Below, piece by piece: positions 15,639 through 18,266 of a stretch of DNA of 18,266 nt. Numbering within the stretch: the first letter of the stretch is position 1; each line of letters opens with the position of its first letter. The stretch spans positions 1 to 18,266 of the forward strand of contig JBOHAU010000010.1 of NCBI GenBank assembly GCA_050698015.1. Direction: 5' to 3'. This stretch comes from JACDAN01 sp050698015 (GTDB lineage: Bacteria; Actinomycetota; Thermoleophilia; Gaiellales; Gaiellaceae). Both the position numbers and the translations under genes were made by a program. The notes under the pieces are model-generated. The model made no database searches. It was not told the DNA's origin and worked only from the letters and a program-made list of their open reading frames with translations.

Positions 15639-16031
15639 TTGGCTCAACCATGCGGTTCTCAAGCCGTTTGGAAACGCTCTGGAAACGCTGTACGTTGGCC
15701 AAGCGGCGACGAGACGAAGGTCTTGCCGGGTGAGGTCAACGCCGCGAAGACGAGCGGATGCCGAGAGTCGTTCAAGGGGCTGGTGAACGGACTGAGCCAG
15801 GTGAAGGAGCGGGGCGGGTCACCCGACTACGGCGACACACGGCCGGCCAACAAACGCTGGACGCACCGTTTCAAAGAGTCCGGCCAGCCGCCGGAGTACG
15901 ACTTGTTCGACCAAGTCTGGCTCAGCCCGGAGTTGGAGAAGCGGCAAAGTGGAGCCTTCATCCTCCGGCGTACGAAGTTGACGCGCGACGGGACTGATCA
16001 CGACCCCGCTTGGGTCACGCTCGATCTCTAA
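15639..16031 (+). pseudogene. C-terminal fragment of an endonuclease/exonuclease/phosphatase-family protein
   Basis: A 130-codon frame opens at a TTG with no ribosome site. Its last 75 or so residues look like the end of an EEP (DNase I-like) domain: RWTHRF, then EYDLFDQVWLSPEL, and DGTDHDPAWVTLDL with the Asp120-His121 pair corresponding to the SDH catalytic motif. The usual N-terminal two-thirds (metal-binding Asn and Glu, the first His) is missing, and the first 50 residues look unrelated. On its own it cannot be an active phosphoesterase. I read it as a truncated gene whose 5' part was lost in a rearrangement near 15700, where a tandem 11-bp repeat sits. A short expressed protein of other function is possible. 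Confidence 0.55.
15669..15689 (+). repeat. Tandem 10-bp motif with 11-bp period
   Basis: TGGAAACGCT occurs at 15669-15678 and again at 15680-15689 with one base between. The left part also forms CGTTT-GG-AAACG (15666-15676). It lies at the apparent truncation point of the EEP fragment. Confidence 0.6.
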
Positions 16032-16192
16032 GAAGTCGAATCACAATGACGGGTTTGCGTGAGTTCCTGCCGATCGGTCTCGCCGCTGGTAATCAAGGAA
16101 TGCTGCCCCTTTTCGGGCGTCGACACCTCTCGCGCGCGCCTTTTTAGGGTGTTCCGCTGTGTTCCGCCGCATCGTTGAACGCGCGGCGGGCG
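16032..16192. other. Convergent intergenic region with a tandem TGTTCCGC repeat
   Basis: No gene is seen. TGTTCCGC appears at 16150-16157 and 16160-16167 (10-bp period). On the minus strand, downstream of the membrane-anchored protein gene, CCGCCGC and GCGGCGG (about 16165-16190) can form a stem with a 12-base loop, a weak terminator candidate lacking an adjacent T-run. Confidence 0.35.
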
Positions 16193-16957
16193 TTACTCGT
16201 CGAACAGCTTGCCCGCCGCCGCGGCTCGAGCGAACGTAGCGAGCGCGTCGTCGCGGGCACCCGGCTGCTCGAGAAACCCGTTCAGGATCGCCCGATTCTC
16301 CAGCTCGCAGTTCTCAACTTCGCCCAAGCTGCGCGGACGATCGAAGTACACGTCGCGTGGAAACGGCGCAGCCACAAGCACCCGGCCCGCATTCAACGGC
16401 TCGGGCTTCCCATCGTGGAAGATCAGGATCTCGAGCTGGAAGAGGCGCGAAACGCCGATCGTCGGCGCACGCTTAGACGAGGTCGCGTTCGGAGGCACGG
16501 CTACGCGCACCAAGAACCGGTCCACCGCACGCGGCTTGACTTCCTGGCTCACATTGCTCGCGGTGATTGTCTCCCCAGTCCCGCCCTTCGATGGAAGTGC
16601 GATGTCGTATGCGCGAGTCGGCGCGAAAAAACCGGCGCCCTGGTAGCAGTCGGGCCGCGACGGGCCGTGTATGTCATCGACGCCCCGAATACGAAGCGCG
16701 GCTCGAGTGATGAAGGAAACTAGATCCCCTTCGTTCATAACCCTCAGATCAATCTGTGGGGAACTGTCGAGGTCGTTCTGTACCGCGACATCGATCACTT
16801 TGAGCTCTGGCGTCGGCTTAGGGTCAACTGTGGGTGTGGGGTCCGGCTCGGTCGCTCGCGTGATCACTCTTTCGCCGGCGAACACCGCGAGTGGCGCGAT
16901 CACGAGTGTCGCGACTGCCGCAAGAACAGCCCATACGGACTTACGCCGGCGTTCCAT
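16193..16957 (-). CDS. Membrane-anchored extracytoplasmic protein of unknown function
   Basis: 254 residues, ATG start, no clear Shine-Dalgarno. The N terminus MERRRK is followed by one hydrophobic helix (about 8-28) that should anchor the protein with its C terminus outside. Residues 36-52 are a Pro/Thr-rich linker (DPTPTVDPKPTPE). The remainder looks beta-rich: VIDVAVQNDL, QIDLRVMNEGDLVSFITRAAL and LFQLEILIFHDGKPE suggest an Ig- or CARDB-like sandwich, with only two Cys. The C-terminal 45 residues are acidic and helical. I do not recognise a family. It has no operon partner; the nearest genes are fragments. Codon use looks less strictly G/C-ending than in the left block, which would fit later acquisition. 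Confidence 0.7.
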   Translation of the reverse strand: MERRRKSVWAVLAAVATLVIAPLAVFAGERVITRATEPDPTPTVDPKPTPELKVIDVAVQNDLDSSPQIDLRVMNEGDLVSFITRAALRIRGVDDIHGPSRPDCYQGAGFFAPTRAYDIALPSKGGTGETITASNVSQEVKPRAVDRFLVRVAVPPNATSSKRAPTIGVSRLFQLEILIFHDGKPEPLNAGRVLVAAPFPRDVYFDRPRSLGEVENCELENRAILNGFLEQPGARDDALATFARAAAAGKLFDE

Positions 16958-17039
16958 TGCGGCCTGTGCTGGCGGTCAGTATGCGAGCCCCCTCTTTGTC
17001 CGGATGCTAGTTCCGCTGGCCGCTGGGCTGGTGAATTCC

Positions 17040-17217
17040 TTTCCTTGTGGATGGTGCCATGCCTGGCCGTCTCGATGACCTCCGCAAGCGCCCGTCCAGC
17101 CCGTGAATGCTTGCGGCGGTTCACGGCCGACGAGGACCTGGCCGGAAATGGGCCGGAGCGGATCTCGACGCCGATGATCAACCGCGTCGGTGCGGGCGCA
17201 GCGGCCACGAGCAGCAT
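17040..17217 (-). pseudogene. Relic of a small single-domain protein with compensating frameshifts
   Basis: Three pieces in two minus-strand frames join into a credible small domain: RLIIGVEIRSG in one frame, then PISGQVLVGREPPQAFTGW in the next, then ALAEVIETARHG back in the first. The order resembles short actinobacterial proteins built as beta strand, PISG turn, FxGW and a terminal helix. The second shift is explained by one extra G in TGGACGGGCGCTT (around 17105). The first needs an indel near 17160. Either the gene is dead or the assembly has two errors here. The family has no name I can give. Confidence 0.4.
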
Positions 17218-17320
17218 TATGGGGCGCTTCGGCCACTCGTGACATCAGGGAAGGCATCCTGATTTTTGCTCCGCCGAGTCGTAAGCTTGGTGCTGCGCGG
17301 TTTCAGAGCCGAGGCCGCAG

Positions 17321-17410
17321 TTGGCAGCCGTGAACGGGGCAGCGAACCTACTTGAGCGTGACGCCGAGCTCAGTCTTCTCGACCGGCTGATTGGCGCACG
17401 CGCGGTCAGG
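17321..17410 (+). pseudogene. N-terminal relic of a LuxR/AAA-type regulator or cyclase
   Basis: TTG 17321 or GTG 17330 opens a frame whose first 30 residues read ANLLERDAELSLLDRLIGAR. This is the typical start of large ATP-binding (STAND/AAA) regulators just before the Walker A strand. The Walker A that should come next is absent; the same frame runs instead into terminase-like sequence. It is a broken gene end fused to phage DNA. Confidence 0.45.
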
Positions 17411-17470
17411 GGCAGGCCTGGATCAACGAGCAGCTGGACGGTCGGCTGCGCGATCTACCACTGCGGCGAG

Positions 17471-17856
17471 GGTGTGCTCGAATGCGTCGACAAGGTGCGC
17501 GAGCTGGCCGGCGAGTACACCCTGCGCAAGCTGGCCCTCGACCCCTGGCGCTTCGGGCAAGGCGACCAGGAGCTGGCGCGTGAGCGCGTCCCTGCGGTCG
17601 CCTTCCCGCAGAACAACACGAGGATGTGCCCCGCCTCCGAGCGGCTCTACCGGGCGATTCGTCGAGAAGCGGCTGACGCTGTCCGAGGACGAGGAGCTAC
17701 GTCGGCACGCCACCGACGCGATGGCGGAGCAGTCGGGCCGCGGCTGGAGGATCGACAAGGCGAAGCGACAACGTCGACGCGATCGTCGCACTGGCGATGG
17801 CGCTCGAGCGGGCCGAGCACCGGCCCGAACCCCTTGAGCTGCTCGGCTGGCTCTGA
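17471..17856 (+). pseudogene. Phage terminase large subunit, C-terminal nuclease-domain relic with two frameshifts
   Basis: Three consecutive frames each carry part of one terminase C terminus. The first holds VLECVDKVRELAGEY, LRKLALDPWRF, VAFPQNNTRMCPASERLYRA. The second holds VEKRLTLSEDEELRRHATDA and GRGWRIDKAK. The third holds DNVDAIVALAMALERAE, ending at TGA 17856. Known: the DPWRF and DNVDA segments carry acidic residues of the RNase H-like packaging nuclease, and the FPQ..RM.PA..L block is typical of actinophage TerL. The first break fits one extra T at 17658-17659 (GCGATTCGTC for GCGATCGTC). The second, at 17766, looks like a short deletion. The ATPase half is missing. This is a dead prophage fragment, not a working packaging motor. 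Confidence 0.75.
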
Positions 17857-18028
17857 GAACTCGTTGCAAGGGCGAGGCCTCCCCCACGCGTCAAGCACGA
17901 GGCCCGCTGTCAAGCGTAGTTTTGAGCAGTCCGAACCCGCGTGCCCGCCGATGCCGATGGATGGCGTAGGAGAGACACTTCTCCCTGATGGGGCTCTAAG
18001 CGATGCCCCTAAAGAAGTGAGGTGACGC
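17857..18028. other. Leader region of the GYD-domain gene with two hairpins
   Basis: Two small stems precede the gene: GGAGA/TCTCC (17969-17984) and GGGGC/GCCCC (17990-18009, 10-base loop). The second ends about 10 bases before the ribosome site. They could be an upstream terminator or a structured leader; no T-run follows. Nothing else is seen in this stretch. Confidence 0.35.
18019..18025 (+). promoter_or_regulatory. Ribosome-binding site of the GYD-domain gene
   Basis: GAGGTGA lies three bases before ATG 18029, a good Shine-Dalgarno that fixes this start. Confidence 0.75.
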
Positions 18029-18266
18029 ATGTTCACCTATGTCGGGCTCTTCAGGCTCGCGCCGATCGCGCGGGAGCACCTCGAGAAGACCCCTGAGTAC
18101 TTCGACAAGATCCACACGATCGTCGAGGACGAGGGCGGCACTGTCGAGCGCTTCCTCGCAATCATGGGCCCGTGGGAGTATCTCGGCATCTTCGAGTATC
18201 CCGATCTCGAGACCGCGTTCCGCGTCCTCGGCAAGATCGCGAAGCTCGAGGTGTTCGAGACCGAGA
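18029..18266 (+). CDS. GYD-domain protein (3' end cut by window)
   Basis: 79 residues are visible from ATG 18029 and the frame is open at the edge. The pattern MFTYVGLFRL...., a central EDEGGTVERFLAIMGPWEYLGIFEYPD and a following helix ETAFRVLGKIAKL fits the GYD family, a small ferredoxin-like alpha/beta fold usually about 95-110 residues long. The family's name-giving GxYD is GPWEY here. Known: GYD proteins are cytoplasmic and functionally undefined. The gene is probably near complete. It appears to be monocistronic within what is visible. Confidence 0.8.
   Translation, partial: MFTYVGLFRLAPIAREHLEKTPEYFDKIHTIVEDEGGTVERFLAIMGPWEYLGIFEYPDLETAFRVLGKIAKLEVFETE

Noticed and set aside
4734..17410. 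The TPR remnant (4.8 kb) and the regulator N terminus (17.3 kb) as two halves of one gene split by an insertion
   Set aside because: Both are on the plus strand, but the C-terminal-like piece lies upstream of the N-terminal-like piece, so a simple insertion cannot explain them.

Overview
The window reads as high-GC bacterial chromosome, most likely from an actinobacterium. The clues are strong G/C bias at third codon positions, GTG and TTG starts, and PASTA and RCC1-type secreted proteins. Cyclic-nucleotide-binding (cNMP) domains are also fused to an ABC ATPase, a patatin and an MFS transporter. A Thermoleophilia-like lineage is my guess from overall impression; nothing in the window proves it. 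I found no rRNA, convincing tRNA or CRISPR.

Left block (1-4479), compact and core-like. On the minus strand an FtsX-type permease (915-1949) overlaps an ABC ATPase that carries a C-terminal cNMP domain and runs off the window edge. Divergent from it, a cNMP-patatin phospholipase (2057-3769) overlaps by one base a PlsC-type acyltransferase (3769-4479). The block suggests membrane-lipid remodelling coupled to export.

Middle block (4480-13176), accessory-looking. It begins with gene-poor DNA and a TPR remnant. A zinc-ribbon protein (5184-5894) follows, converging on a 1499-residue giant gene (6007-10506, minus). The giant has a sacsin/NO VEIN-like GHKL ATPase at its N terminus and a DUF3883, nuclease-like domain at its C terminus. 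It is the best candidate here for an uncharacterised (possibly anti-phage) system. Next is a secreted RCC1-MBG-PASTA protein (11087-12649, minus). Two identical 66-bp repeats (10965-11030, 12921-12986) bracket this gene. Each repeat contains a hairpin followed by a Shine-Dalgarno/ATG.

Right block (13177-18266). An MFS transporter with a third cNMP domain (13177-14844) is followed by a patchwork: a Cys/His small protein (15006-15569), a nuclease C-terminal fragment (15639-16031), a membrane-anchored protein of unknown function (16193-16957), a frameshifted small-gene relic (about 17040-17217), a broken phage terminase relic joined to an ATPase-regulator N terminus (17321-17856), and the start of a GYD-domain protein (18029 to the edge). 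The terminase relic, and possibly the Cys/His protein, suggest an old decayed prophage. The cNMP genes on both sides of the accessory segment raise the possibility that it was inserted into a once-contiguous cNMP locus.
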